A DNA stretch of 64,000 nucleotides from Chrysopilus asiliformis (lineage: Eukaryota > Arthropoda > Insecta > Diptera > Rhagionidae), in assembly GCA_964034945.1 (NCBI GenBank), contig OZ035961.1, forward strand, positions 5,066,001-5,130,000, written 5' to 3'. Made by a program: the position numbers and the translations under genes. Shown here one piece after another: positions 11,056 through 22,442 of this stretch; position 1 is the first letter of the stretch; each line of letters opens with the position of its first letter. Under the pieces are notes generated by a model that saw only the letters and a program-made list of their open reading frames with translations, was not told where the DNA came from and did not search any database.

Positions 11056-13598
11056 TATTAGAAGTCGTTAATATTAGCGATCTTTACCGGAATTTTCCCC
11101 CGTATTTTATTCATCTATCACAGAATAAGTTTATACCGCAAAAGTTCTCTGAATTTGAATTTATTTTGGCGGCTCTTTTAAACAAGGGGTGCAAAAGCGA
11201 GTGTGGAGCGGTTGACACATTCGTATGACACAAGCCGAACGTAGCCAAACACTTAGGCGAACCACAGCAGAACAAGGCGAACGTACCATTTAAACTTTCG
11301 GGTTCGCCGTGATTTGCGTGTATTCGGCAAGTTTATAGTGGCGAAATTAAATCGTTTGAGATAGAACACAAACAAAATGGTCCGGTTTTGGGCTGTCTTT
11401 AATGTAAGATTTAACTAAAATTTACTTAATAGTACAAATTCATTATTCTATAAAGACTTGTCATACCATCAAACTACAATTTATAGTCAATTTCAACAAT
11501 GCCACTAAATACCATTTAAATGCCCCTCGTATCAGTCAATCCGCTTAGCAAATTGCCATTTTATCGATTAATTACTATTACATCAAATTAACAATGTTGG
11601 AAATTTACATATAAGAAGATTTATAATCCGGTTGATTGTAAGCGAATTCCAATTACTTGGCAATAAATCACTTCACCACCAAAGTATAAAAACACAAAGT
11701 CAAAGCATAATATTAGAACAACAACAACAACAAAAAAGTTATGGTGACAGGTTTGAGTTTCTTTTTCGCCTACATGTACATGTGCAATAAAAATAGAACT
11801 TTTTGACTACAAAAAAATGTAGTTTGCAGACACGAACAGGACGAAATCTCAACACAAACGCCAACAAAAGTTCGCGTGCTTCAAAGTCGTTAAGTTTTCA
11901 CTTTAAATTTTTAACTTCTAACCACTTCAAGTGTCTGAAATGAGATTTTAAATAAACCCAAATTAAAAACAAATTTTTACTAAGCAAACAATTTTTTCAG
12001 GTAAACATTGGAGTAAATTATAAGGAAGATGACGATCATTGTTGTCTCGCTGAAGGCTAAAAATCTTCCTTAATGCACAAAATTTCGACGAGAATAAACT
12101 TAAAAAAAGTTATTTTTTTTCGATATCTAATTTTTAAATGTAATTTAGAACTCATTACAACCAACAGGAGGCGAATAAAGTGATCAATCAAATTCAATTA
12201 GACATCGAAAATGCAACATTTCCGGGTTGATTTTTCACTATTTGTATAGTTTTCATTGTTGTAAATATTGGCACTTGTCAGTAGCTGGCGTGCATTATTT
12301 TGTTTGTATAGCAATTCGTCAAATGAAAAAAAAAATGGCCATTCGGTAGCCTCGAAACCCTGAAATGTATTCTCTTGATGAATAGTTCCTGTAAAATTTA
12401 GTCGCGCATGTTGATTTTTGCCAATCAATTTAATTATTTAATAAATTTTTAAGGGGTATGAAATATTCAACCAATGAAGAAAAGAATGGACAGCAAATAA
12501 AATAAAATTTTGTGATCAGGGTCAGGGCTTTGGTATAATTAACTTTGAGTCTAATGTGATTTCATTTGTTAAATTTTCAAAAATAGACAAGGTGAAGTTT
12601 GTTTCCACTATTGCATCAATATAGGCTATGCTATATGAATTGTATGTAAAACATTATATTGCGGTAGATCAGTGAACAATTTAGAAATCGTGTTGTAGAG
12701 ATTAAACCAAATATAAATTTTTTAATTTTGGTAAATTGAATTTTAATTACGGATTAGAAATGGAATTTGGATTGATTGCTTTTTATCATAACCTTTAATA
12801 TTTTCTAAAACTTTATTAAGACATATTAATATTGTGTTATATAATTTGTTATATTGACGTTCTTTACGATAGATTTGGTGACTTTGGGGATTTCAAATTG
12901 CGGGTTCAACAGTTTTCCCTTTTGGTGGAAAAAGGAACTTTAAATTACGTTTTGAGAGTACAAATCGTTAAATTTTCTAAGCTCTTGATGGACAAATATG
13001 GTTGCCATTTAGAGGATTTTATAATTTCAAATGGAAAGATTTTAGAAAAAGCGACCGTTATTATAACATTCGTGAATTTTCTCATTTTGTGAATTTCCAC
13101 GAAATTAGCACCATGTGCAAGGATTGTAAACTCATGAATTGTCAAATTAAATCTTCCTTTAATTTCCCCTTCACCTTTGCACCACAAGCAAAGGGGTGGG
13201 AGGGGAGGGGGTATTGTAGTGAGATGATACCACAGAACTATATAACATAGAACAACTGTCACCATACAAAGCTCTGCTGAAAAATGGTCCCAAAAGTATT
13301 TCCCTCTTTATCGTACTTGAACGCATCCACTGAACTGTATAAGGTCGCGAAATACAAATTTAGTTTGCCGCGAAATTCAAATTTCACAAGTTTGAGACTA
13401 ACTTTAGGTGCAAACAAATAACTTTAGGCGCCAACACCATTCCGAAAGTCTATTTTCCTTTGACAACTCACGGTTTAAACGAGAGGACTATATTTATTTT
13501 CATACGGTTATCTTGCTCTTACTTGACTTGTTTTGATTCACTGAACTGTATTGAAATGGGACCATTTGAGACAGCAATCGAGCGATCTAGTAATCTTA
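11056..13598. other. noncoding, nothing recognised
   Basis: No gene is supported. The 11210-11345 patch contains repeated GGCGAAC/GTTCGCC words and may be an eroded inverted-repeat element. Overlapping frames near 12830-13265 lie in low-complexity sequence and have no recognisable domain. Confidence 0.4.
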
Positions 13599-13779
13599 TG
13601 CTGCGTTTACACAAATGACAAATGTGTCATTTTTTTTGTCATAAATTGTCATTATCGTGTAAATAGTATCATTTTTGTCATTATTTCTGTCAGAAAAATG
13701 ACAATCTCTCATAAAAGAATGAACTTGTCCATTCTTTTATGACAGATTGTCATTATCTGTCATTCGTGTAAACCCAGCA
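13599..13779. mobile_element. PIF/Harbinger-like MITE, TTA duplication
   Basis: A 181-bp foldback has terminal repeats TGCTGCGTTTACACAAATGA / TGCTGGGTTTACACGAATGA (the right end reverse-complemented). It is flanked on both sides by TTA (13596-13598 and 13780-13782). The interior is built of palindromic TGTCATT/AATGACA words. A 3-bp TWA duplication is the signature of PIF/Harbinger transposition. Confidence 0.65.
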
Positions 13780-13845
13780 TTATACAAAAAAATCTCTAGA
13801 ACGTGGAATGAAGGGACGGTCTAAAAAGCCGAAAACTATGATAGT

Positions 13846-14030
13846 GCACTGAGAAAAAAGAATCGATTTTCACGTATTTGGGAGGGCTAAATCTTCCTCC
13901 TGCCACTTACACTTTCCCTTTCCCAACCAAAGTATACCGCAGTGGAACATGCGTATTCATATCAGGAGAAAACTAAAAAAAGTCTGTGTTTTCGAGGAAA
14001 AAATAAACTTTTGACACGGAAACCAAACTA
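13846..14030 (+). repeat. dispersed repeat family E
   Basis: This matches 22828-22990 at intermediate identity in the same orientation. Both start CACTGA(G/T)AAAAAA and share GATTTTC, CAACCAAA, AGGAGAAA and AATAAACTTTTG in the same order. The termini on the right side are not defined. Confidence 0.4.
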
Positions 14031-16094
14031 GTTTAACCATAAAAGCGAAATTGATTTTTTTCACAAAAAAATGTACTCGTAGTAGAGAAACTGACTTGAT
14101 GTCAAGAAGTAGGCCCTGGGAAGAAGACTTCCCATAACACGAAAAAAACAAAAAAAAATATCAGGAATCAATTTTTTTTATTTTTTATTTAATTACATAT
14201 GTCATTATTAAAAAAAGTCGCCCTTGAAAGAGTGAAACCCCAAATTCTTTCGCGACGTACCCCTAGGACTCAAGTCTAAGAAAAATTTTGCTCAGTTAGA
14301 TAAACCGGTTTAGACGCGTTGGTCCAATGTAAATAAGTTTACTGTCTGTTACCAAACTTGAAAAAAAAAATGTCAAAATGTTGAACCTTGTAAAGTTTTC
14401 CTGCTTAAGGCAAACTAGTGAATTTTGTTTGGCACTAGGAGTGAAAGTATTCACTGGTACAGTGACTAGGAGTCAAACTATTCACTGATGCAGCCATATA
14501 TGCCTCCTGTTTCAAGTACTAGTTGTGAAATATGGCAACTCTTGCCGAGGTTTAGGACTATTAGAAAGTTTAATATCGAACTCTCCTTTTGTTCTCCTTG
14601 CTCTGGTTGCCATAACGATAAGACGTATTTTAAATAAAGATCCTGAAGAATAAAATTAAAACTAGCGTTTAATTTCTAACACAATTCTTAGCCAAAAACT
14701 TCGGTGTACCGACTAAGTGCTTTGCCACTAGATGGCACTGACAAAATTGAAATTTCTCACAACTAATTTTGCAGTGGTTTACTGACACAATAAACGGATA
14801 AAAAATTAAGTAAACTTTTTGAATTTTTGGTACTTAACAAATTCAATCTAGATGTTTAAGAAATCCCGTAATGAAAATTGTCTATTCAAATAAAATATTA
14901 AATGAATTTCTTTTTTTTTTTGACTTCTTGCAGAAATGGTCACATTAAATTGTTTTATATTTTTTTTCTTGTAAAAATCTCATAATTTTGTTGATATTCA
15001 AAACCGATCATCCTTGATTATGTGAATATTATTTATGACGCATGGCTAAATAAAAAATTGATTAACTCGAAAGATACATGAGTTTAAAAGCCTTGCGATA
15101 ATTAGTAAACAATGTTATATGAATAACATAGATTTACGACCAACAACGGTAAAAAAACGATATGAAAAATTTGAATATTTTTTGATCTGGGTTAAAGCTG
15201 GGTCCATAAATCTGCCAAAGTGAAATCAATCAAACGATGATAAGCAATGAATTGATAAAAATGTTGACAAACATATATAAATATCTTAATGCAATTGTGC
15301 AATACAATTGGCGAAAAACTAGATTAATTATATACAGAGATACATTTGGTGCTCAATTAACGCGAAGGGAAAAAAATTAATGACCGGTAGCCTCTCATAA
15401 TATCTGTAACAAAGAAATCTTGACTTTTTGGTCAATTTGTTCATTCATTATTTAATCTTGTATTTCTCATAACAGCTTCAGAGACTTATATTAACATAAT
15501 TAGCTACCACAATTAGGTAAACAAAGGTAGGTATTAATTATTCATAACCACAAAATGACTTTTAGATAAAAATCCGATCGTCGGTTCACAGCGGCTTTCA
15601 TGAAGAACGGATAGAGATGAGGAGGCTCTACTGACCGACAACATTTGAAAATTCACATTTTAATGTTTTTTCATATTTCATCGTTATTATGTGGGGGCAA
15701 TGCAATTTGTTATTCAATAGAATTATCTCATCATGTCCCGTGAGATTCGACCTTCGGAATGTGATAAAATGCTCTACAAACAATAGATAAAATACGTTAA
15801 GAAAATGTGTTTCACAAATTTAAAATAAATAAATAAAATATTGGGCACAATCATTGTTGTTTGATTTTTATGTTTTAATTAAATTAAAAAAAAAAGTAAA
15901 CAGGATCAGATTATTTTATTTAGATAAAAAATCATCATTGTTTTGATTGATTATTATGAGTGTTTTTGATCAGAATGCTTAATTGGTTAAAATTTCATAA
16001 GCATGGTTAATTTTTTAATTGGAAGTTTAGATACATAGGTGAACTATAGGGCGCTAATCTATAATTAATTTTCATTATTCAGCAACATTTAGTA
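14031..16094. other. noncoding, nothing recognised
   Basis: AT-rich DNA with homopolymer runs. No supported coding region or paired repeat. Confidence 0.4.
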
Positions 16095-16194
16095 CAGTAG
16101 AATCCCGATAATTCGTACCCCGATAATTCGTATATCCCGCTAATTCGTATGAATTTGCTGGTCCCTTGAAATACGAATTATCGGGATTCTACTG
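16095..16194. mobile_element. pogo-like MITE, 100 bp, TA duplication
   Basis: Ends are CAGTAGAATCCCGATAATTC and its exact reverse complement, flanked by TA at 16093-16094 and 16195-16196. The internal unit CCCGATAATTCGTA is repeated three times near the left end. CAGT termini plus a TA duplication fit the pogo/Tc1-mariner group. It is noncoding. Confidence 0.65.
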
Positions 16195-16200
16195 TATAAA

Positions 16201-16287
16201 CAGTCAAATCTGTATAAGCCGGAAACATGCCTAAGCTGGACGAAATTTCCTGGTTCTGTGCGAGTGCGGCTTATACGGGTTTTACTG
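16201..16287. mobile_element. second pogo-like MITE, 87 bp
   Basis: Terminal repeats are CAGTCAAATCTGTATAAGCC / CAGTAAAACCCGTATAAGCC. It sits six bases from the preceding pogo-like element. The right side has TA, the left side AA (probably a mutated TA). The sequence differs from its neighbour, so two related families inserted side by side. Confidence 0.5.
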
Positions 16288-16311
16288 TATTTCACTGTTA
16301 GCTGTGATAAT

Positions 16312-16385
16312 GCAGGTGCGCTGACGGCATGGTGGGTAGAGTGACTGACTTTCAGAGACCGAATTCGAATCCAAACTCGATTCTT
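16312..16385 (+). repeat. tRNA-like SINE head
   Basis: An A-box-like GGCATGGTGGGTAGAG (16327-16342) and a B-box-like GAATTCGAATCC (16361-16372) are spaced as in a tRNA gene. Acceptor and T-stem pairing is poor, so this looks like a tRNA-derived retroposon promoter rather than a working tRNA. No poly(A) or simple-repeat tail was found. Confidence 0.3.
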
Positions 16386-16430
16386 GAAAGTCAAAAACTC
16401 GAGTGGTGCGGTCGGTTAGAGATTTGAGCC

Positions 16431-16756
16431 CAGGGATGTGGAGTCGATAGCTCAACCTTCGATTCCGACTTCTGAAGTTTTAGAATATCCGACTCCTGAA
16501 GGTGTAGAAGGTCTAATTCCAATTCCTTCGGCTAGAAAAAATCATTAAATCACCTTTAATCCCAAATCAAGCATTGAATTTGGTTGCAAAACATTGAGAT
16601 TGGACCTAAACTAGAGGGACATTAAATTAAAGAGTGGCCAATGGAGGTAAAATAACCAGTTCGGAAATGGAATCTACAAATTTTCTCCTACTCCAACTCT
16701 CTTGTGAAAACTGAACAACTCCGGCTCCTTATTCCGACTCTGACTCTACATCCTTG
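16431..16756 (+). mobile_element. hAT-like MITE with exact 8-bp duplication
   Basis: A 326-bp element begins CAGGGATGTGGAGTCG and ends in the inverted counterpart CAAGGATGTAGAGTC. The 8-bp word TTTGAGCC occurs directly outside both ends (16423-16430 and 16757-16764). CA-starting termini and an 8-bp target duplication are the hAT signature. An older inverted copy lies at 5301-5610. It has no coding capacity. Confidence 0.7.
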
Positions 16757-17189
16757 TTTGAGCCAGATTAAAAATTTTCATTATTTTTATACTCTATATC
16801 ATTAGATTTAAGGTAGAACCTGAATCGTACGTCGATGCGTCCGGTCGACAGTTCGATGCGGTGACAGTTGGGTGCGGCAACGAATCTGGAGTTAATTCAT
16901 TGTTTCGCACTTCTTCTATTAGTTTATCGTCGAAACAATTACTTTCAATTTGTTCCATACTTAAATTGCTTAAATCGTAAACAAACTTTTTTGCGAAATG
17001 ACATTTCTGTGCGTTGCCGCATGTAAAAGTAGAAATTCGACCTACGCTATGCGGTTGCCGCATCGGAAAACGTATTATTAGGGGAGTACTCATAGCATCC
17101 CGTTGATTCTACTCGAACTGTCAACCGGACGCACGCATGACGGACGCATCGACGTACGATTGAGGTTCTAGCTTTAGTATAACCAATCA

Positions 17190-17640
17190 ACGCGCACAAA
17201 AATGAACTACACAAAGGTGTTTGGGATGACAAAATATTTTTATTTCCGAGTGTTCGTCCGTCTGTGAACGCCATAACTTTCGAAAGGATGGAGGTAGAAA
17301 TGTGAAAATTTTTACAGTTGCGTTTCTTGTTACTAGTAAGGCTAAGTTCTTTAACGGGGAAAATGGGACCATTCCTTTCCACCTCCGGCATACAAACGAA
17401 ACAGTTTTTCACAATTTTCTCGAAAACGGTGAGTCGTATTGAAAAATTTATGAAGGTAAAATGTGTTTAGAATATGATTTTACATAACTTATCTATACAT
17501 CAAAATCCAGTTGCACGACTTTCTCCCATAGAAATGGACTTTTTTCATTTTGTCTGCCCTCATATAGAGTATTTGACGATTGCCTCATGACAATCCTAGC
17601 GTTTCTTATGTTTTACATTTCCATTTTGGAACAGGGGCTG
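17190..17640. repeat. composite of repeat families F and B
   Basis: The left part (17190-17400) shares an ordered set of words with 51955-52150 and 62345-62520: a GTGTTTGG/GATGACAAAA start, a GTCCGTC-rich run, ACTTTCGAA, GTTTCTTGT and a GGACCATT end. The right part (17410-17620) is the family B module, with CATACATCAAAATCCAGTTG and CCTCATATAGAGTATTTGAC. The long minus-strand frame here is carried by the repeat. Confidence 0.4.
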
Positions 17641-17729
17641 TCCATAAAATACTTGACGCAAATTTCCGGCATTTAGAATAGGTACACTGGAAAAAAAGTT
17701 TGCTTCCGAGAAGGTAATTTAAAAAAAAG

Positions 17730-18000
17730 GTAAACTCTGTACCCCAGAGGTAAACTGCCGTAACTGACATTCTGCAAATTTTACAGGAGAGCCATTTTTA
17801 GTTCGGAATTGCAAACTTTTTATTGTGTATGATTTTCGGTAATTATTGAAACCTTTGTAGTTTATTTTATTTTAGGACATTGTTTAAACAAAATATTAGT
17901 TGATATAATATATACGTCCCCACAATGTAGTTACAACAATAACCCCAAAATCGCGGTTTTGGCAGTTACGACAGTTTACCTCTGGGGTACAGAACTGTTT
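17730..18000. mobile_element. foldback with 38-bp arms
   Basis: The arms 17730-17767 and 17961-18000 are near-perfect inverted repeats sharing CTGTACCCCAGAGGTAAACT. They enclose about 190 bp of AT-rich spacer. The surrounding TACACTGGAAAAAAAGT (17684) may be the outer terminus. Coding potential is absent. Superfamily not assigned. Confidence 0.5.
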
Positions 18001-19229
18001 ATCGACCAAATAAATTATCATAAGTCTTAACCGGGCAACATTTTTTTTTACATTATTGCAATAGTCAGTGTTATTAAATTAAAATCCCAAAAAAATTGAA
18101 ATTTGTTTTCATAATAATTAAATTAGATTTTTGTTCTTCCATAGCAAAAGAAAAGTGATTTTTAATAGATATTTCATAAATCATATAATTAAAAATTATA
18201 TTATATTAATTAGACAGACACCTGTCTATCACTAACAATCAGAGGATTTTATTCATTTCTTTTGAAGATTTGATAAAATATATAACGAAAAACTATCAAA
18301 ACTAATTTAATATTAAAAACCAAACGAGAAGATCCTAATTTTTTGAAACAATGAATTTTAATTTAATGCGAACACAATCAGGATATGTCAATATATATAT
18401 ATTTATATAGAAAAGGATTTATTCATATTGCACTAGATATTGGCTTGAATAACGCGTGAAAAATAAAATTCTTCTGCCGACATTGATTTTTCAAATGAAT
18501 ACCTCCGAAACCAGAAAATGGGCTGCAAAATTAATTACTTGGGGAATTCAAATCCCATTTTTCTGGTGTTTTCCCTTATTGAGAGGAAAACAATTTATTT
18601 TTTATTAAATTGATTTTTATTTTGTGATAAATTAGTTCACATTCTACATATTAATCCGTATAAATATATGGATATAGAACAAATATCATTGCATATACAA
18701 AAACACATTTTTATTGTTTTTTTTTGCTACGGATGTACATTTTTTTTTTGCTTTTATTTCATCCCATGGTCAAATTATAGATGAATTTTTTCGATGTACT
18801 TTTTTCAGTTTGTGATTTTCAAATATTTTACGTTTTCAATATGAAGGTTGCTCCCTCAATTTGTTGTGTAAAACAAATTAATTGAATTGTTGCGCTTGTT
18901 TTTCAACCAATCGAAATCCTTTTTTTACCTGTAGGTATTTAATTTATCATTTCATTTATGCGTTAGCATGAAGCGGTTGGAAATTTTGTAATGATTTCAT
19001 TTATACAACTTTTACCAATTTTATTCGGTTGAAAATAAATACAATTTCGGTATTGAAGCTTTAGAAGATCAAAAGAGTTTTTTTTTATCGAAGCGGATTT
19101 TTTTTTTCTTCATTTTAAATAATTTTTAATCTTTTGAAATACTGAATAAGTAAATTTATTAATCCGTGAAAACGGATTCAATTTTTACAAACGGTATTGG
19201 GTAAATGATGGACAATTTTTCATGTCTTA
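18001..19229. other. noncoding, nothing recognised
   Basis: Very AT-rich, with homopolymer and TA runs (for example 18390-18410). No feature supported. Confidence 0.45.
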
Positions 19230-19888
19230 TGCCCGGTTTTTCAGTGAAAGTTTAAACTTTAGTTTAGTTAAACTCACGATGAAGTTTAAACCAAAGTTTA
19301 AACTTCTGGTGTTTTTCAGGCAAACGGAATTGAACGTTTTATTAAACTAAAGTTTAAACTTTTTTGTCAATTTTGCAGTCTACTATACAAGTAAAATATA
19401 TTGAAATGTCAAATTTTTCAGTCATAAAATCATTGATGTATTTGTCTAGTTATCACTTTCGTAATATTTGTTTACGCATTAATTATAAAATTCTATAAAA
19501 AATAAAACAATTTTAATTTCGGTTATTATTTCGGTTGTTATTTCGGTTGTGATTTCGGTTGTTATTTCGGATGCTATTTCGGTTGTTATTTCGGTTGTAA
19601 TTGTGTTTCAATTCAAGTATGTAAAAAAAATATAATGAAATTGTGGAGAGCAAAAAAAAGTGATGCAGTCCATTTTTATGTGTTTTATTCTTCGTGGATC
19701 TACAAATGACAAAAAAGTTTTGAAAAAACGGCAGTTTAAACCCTCATCCATGGCCGTTTAAGTTAAACTCCGTTTAAACTTTTGGTTAGAGATAAACTGT
19801 CATTGAAAAACACAATTTCGTGTTAAACGGCAGTTTAAACTTTATCGCCTGTTAAACGAAGTTTAAACTTTCACTGAAAAACCGGGCA
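19230..19888. mobile_element. PIF/Harbinger-like MITE, 659 bp, with internal minisatellite
   Basis: The ends are TGCCCGGTTTTTCAGTGAAA and its exact reverse complement, extended inward by multiple AAGTTTAAAC words. The element is flanked by TTA on both sides (19227-19229 and 19889-19891). A 12-bp tandem array sits inside at 19514-19602. The TTA duplication supports PIF/Harbinger mobilisation. It is noncoding. Confidence 0.7.
19514..19602 (+). repeat. 12-bp minisatellite (TATTTCGGTTGT)n
   Basis: About seven tandem copies of TATTTCGGTTGT with single-base variants (for example GATTTCGGTTGT and TATTTCGGATGC). It lies within the MITE at 19230-19888, so it has probably travelled or expanded with it. 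Confidence 0.75.
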
Positions 19889-22273
19889 TTAGAGTTTTTT
19901 TTGCCAATTGAAAGATTTTGCGCATCTTTTCTGTTTTTAAATATGGGGCAGTCCTGCGATTTTTTGGCATTTTGAATCTTCCCCTCCTTTGTGTGTTTTT
20001 TCACGATTTTTGTATGAAGTTTTGTACCCTAAAAGTGTGACGTATTTACCCTATATCTGTTCCTATTCTATATCCATTCGCAACAGGTCTATAAAAATTT
20101 CTCAGAGGGTACTTTTTTTGAAAATTTTTGATTTAAAAATTTGATAAAAAAAAAACTCGTTTAAAATTTTTAAATTCCGGCTGGAATGTTTTTTTTTAGG
20201 CATAACGCAAATATGACTCAACCGTTTTTGATGAAATTCTACACAAGTAGATTTATTTGCAGTATTTTTTCCCTCTTTATCGGCACCTCCCCTTCCCCCT
20301 TCGCACAATTGGGTTTTTTGTGTTGGACTAGGAACTCTGCAGACAAGCATCTGTCATTAAAAAAAATCTCCTTTCGTCAACCCATGCTATTCTCCCAACT
20401 CCGCCCTTAAGGCTTCTCACTAATTCCACTCACCCGGTTTTTTGAACAGAACCAAAAAACCATTGAAAACTTTTGGTTTGCATCTCTGCCCCTGAGTTGC
20501 TGAAGTGATTTTTATAGATGTTTAGTTTTTCTTGAAGAAATCAAGTCAAAGACAATTTACCAAAATAAAATTAAACCTCAAATAAAAAAAATTTTTTTTT
20601 CGTTCATTAGACCCACTAATTTTTTAGACACGTCTTTATAAGTTCACAGTCAAACAACACGCACACGCATGAAAAATTTCGTAATTGAATAAAATCAATT
20701 TGCAAAGCACCAATGCTACGATCAGCTGAAAAACATTAATTCTCTGTCTTTAATCAATTGAAGAAATTTTAGAAAAATCATTCAGCAAAAGACAAATGCA
20801 ATATAAATGTGGTATATATATTCATTCAATTGACAAAACGATGTGAATAATTTTAATTACACGCGAATTATTTTACTCGGATTGAAAAATATTGCCATCT
20901 TTATCTGTGATTTAATTTGAACTAATCATGCTGTCTCCATTAACTTGGTTTAAAAAAAAACACACCGTACAACAGATTATAGTGTGGGTCAAGGTTTATT
21001 CACATTTTGTGCAAATTAAAAGTGAAACATGATTTAAAGGCTCGATTAAATATGATGTCATCGTATCGCATATTGTTTTGATACCTGATAATTACCAAGT
21101 GAGTGCAAGAAGCGGCAAACGAACTTTCGTAACCAGTTTACAATTTACGGATAGGTACTTAAATCCGTTCATAAGACACCCAACGGTAAGCAATGTAAAC
21201 TGGTTGCATACAAGTACGGATAACTTGAAAACAACAGGTGACAATCATTAAGGAAGGAACAGGTGATAATAATTGCCAAATGATCGCGTGCTGTTAACTT
21301 TTCAGTTGAACACTAACATAAAAAAAACCTCCTTATCGTGGTAAAAAAAATTGAATAATTCTACAGATTCTGTAATATCTAAGAAAAATGTATAACATAT
21401 GATAATTGAAGTGGAAATGAATGGATGACCTTTGAACATTTCTTAGGTATACTTAAAACGTCTTGCCGATACTTAAATATAATTCCGCGAAAAGGCTTTT
21501 AACAACTGCAGTTATATTCCGCTTAATATCCACCAAAGTGTCATTATGATCGTAATATTAGGAAAGAATGCGTCGTTGTCCCAGTTTCCGTACCTAAACA
21601 AAGCACTATTTGAGACCTTCTTCTGCAATCATGTCCGAGGCTACCTGGACCCATTTCCATTTAAACGTACAACCATAAAGCATTTCTTAGCTTTGATGAG
21701 CTTCTAATAATGTAAACCATCGAAATATGCAAAATATATACGCGGACACAACACTTAATAACTCATAACAGCACATTGTTTGCTGTGCTTTTTAGGTAAT
21801 TTAGAGACGCGGACAGATCGATTTGGTTCATTCTGTCAAAGTCCCTGAAAACGCCGACAAAAATTGAAGAAGCACTTAAAAGCCAATATGGTGGCGAAAA
21901 AGGCCAATGCGCGTGACAGAATTATTAAATTGATTCAGCGATGACACATCATTAATGATCTTCAGTGATCGCTGATCAGTCAACCAGATAATGTGCTTCT
22001 AAAGTTGGTCACTTATATTTGCTTCCAAGTTTATGAAAAAAGTTAGTAAAGCCACTTCAGGAAGTGCATTGCTTTTATTCATTTGACAAAATTTGAGCAG
22101 TTAGAAGTTTACAATTTAATTCTTTTTATTAATTTCGGTTTTTCTCGAAAACGGTTCAAGATACCAGTAACCCAACCGCAATATTGTGACAAATTCTATG
22201 ATATTCGATCATTAAATTCATTTCGTTGCAAAAAAAAAACTATTGGAAAATATGAGAAAAGTTGCAATTGTAA
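19889..22273. other. noncoding, nothing recognised
   Basis: No coding region could be supported. Overlapping short frames near 20100-20410 are in low-complexity AT-rich DNA. The 21540-21920 patch is less AT-rich and appears single-copy, but has no frame or splice structure I can defend. Confidence 0.4.
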
Positions 22274-22442
22274 AGGCCTGTGTCCACATGGAAGTTTATT
22301 TGCAGAAGTCGCTTCCAGAAGAGATTTCTGGTGTCACAACTTCTGGAAGTTCACTTGCAGTTAGTGTTTCCACGGGAAAAACTTCCAGAAGTCTCTGCTA
22401 GAAGCGACTTCTGCAAATAAACTTCCATGTGGACACAGGCCT
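22274..22442. mobile_element. PIF/Harbinger-like foldback MITE, 169 bp
   Basis: Perfect long arms begin AGGCCTGTGTCCACATGGAA and continue for about 45 bp. Both ends are flanked by TAA (22271-22273 and 22443-22445). The arms meet around a short interior containing TTCTGGAAGT/ACTTCCAGAA words, so the transcript would form one long hairpin. It is noncoding. Confidence 0.7.

Noticed and set aside
12832..13265. Overlapping frames of 82-106 codons on both strands
   Set aside because: Opposite-strand shadow frames over AT-rich sequence; no domain.
16312..16385. Functional tRNA gene
   Set aside because: A- and B-box-like motifs are present but acceptor, anticodon and T stems do not pair well.
17047..17412. 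121-codon minus-strand open frame
   Set aside because: Lies over dispersed family F and neighbouring repeat sequence with matches at two other sites; no conserved domain and no splice support.
19514..19602. CRISPR-like array
   Set aside because: 12-bp contiguous units with no spacers, inside an insect MITE; a minisatellite.
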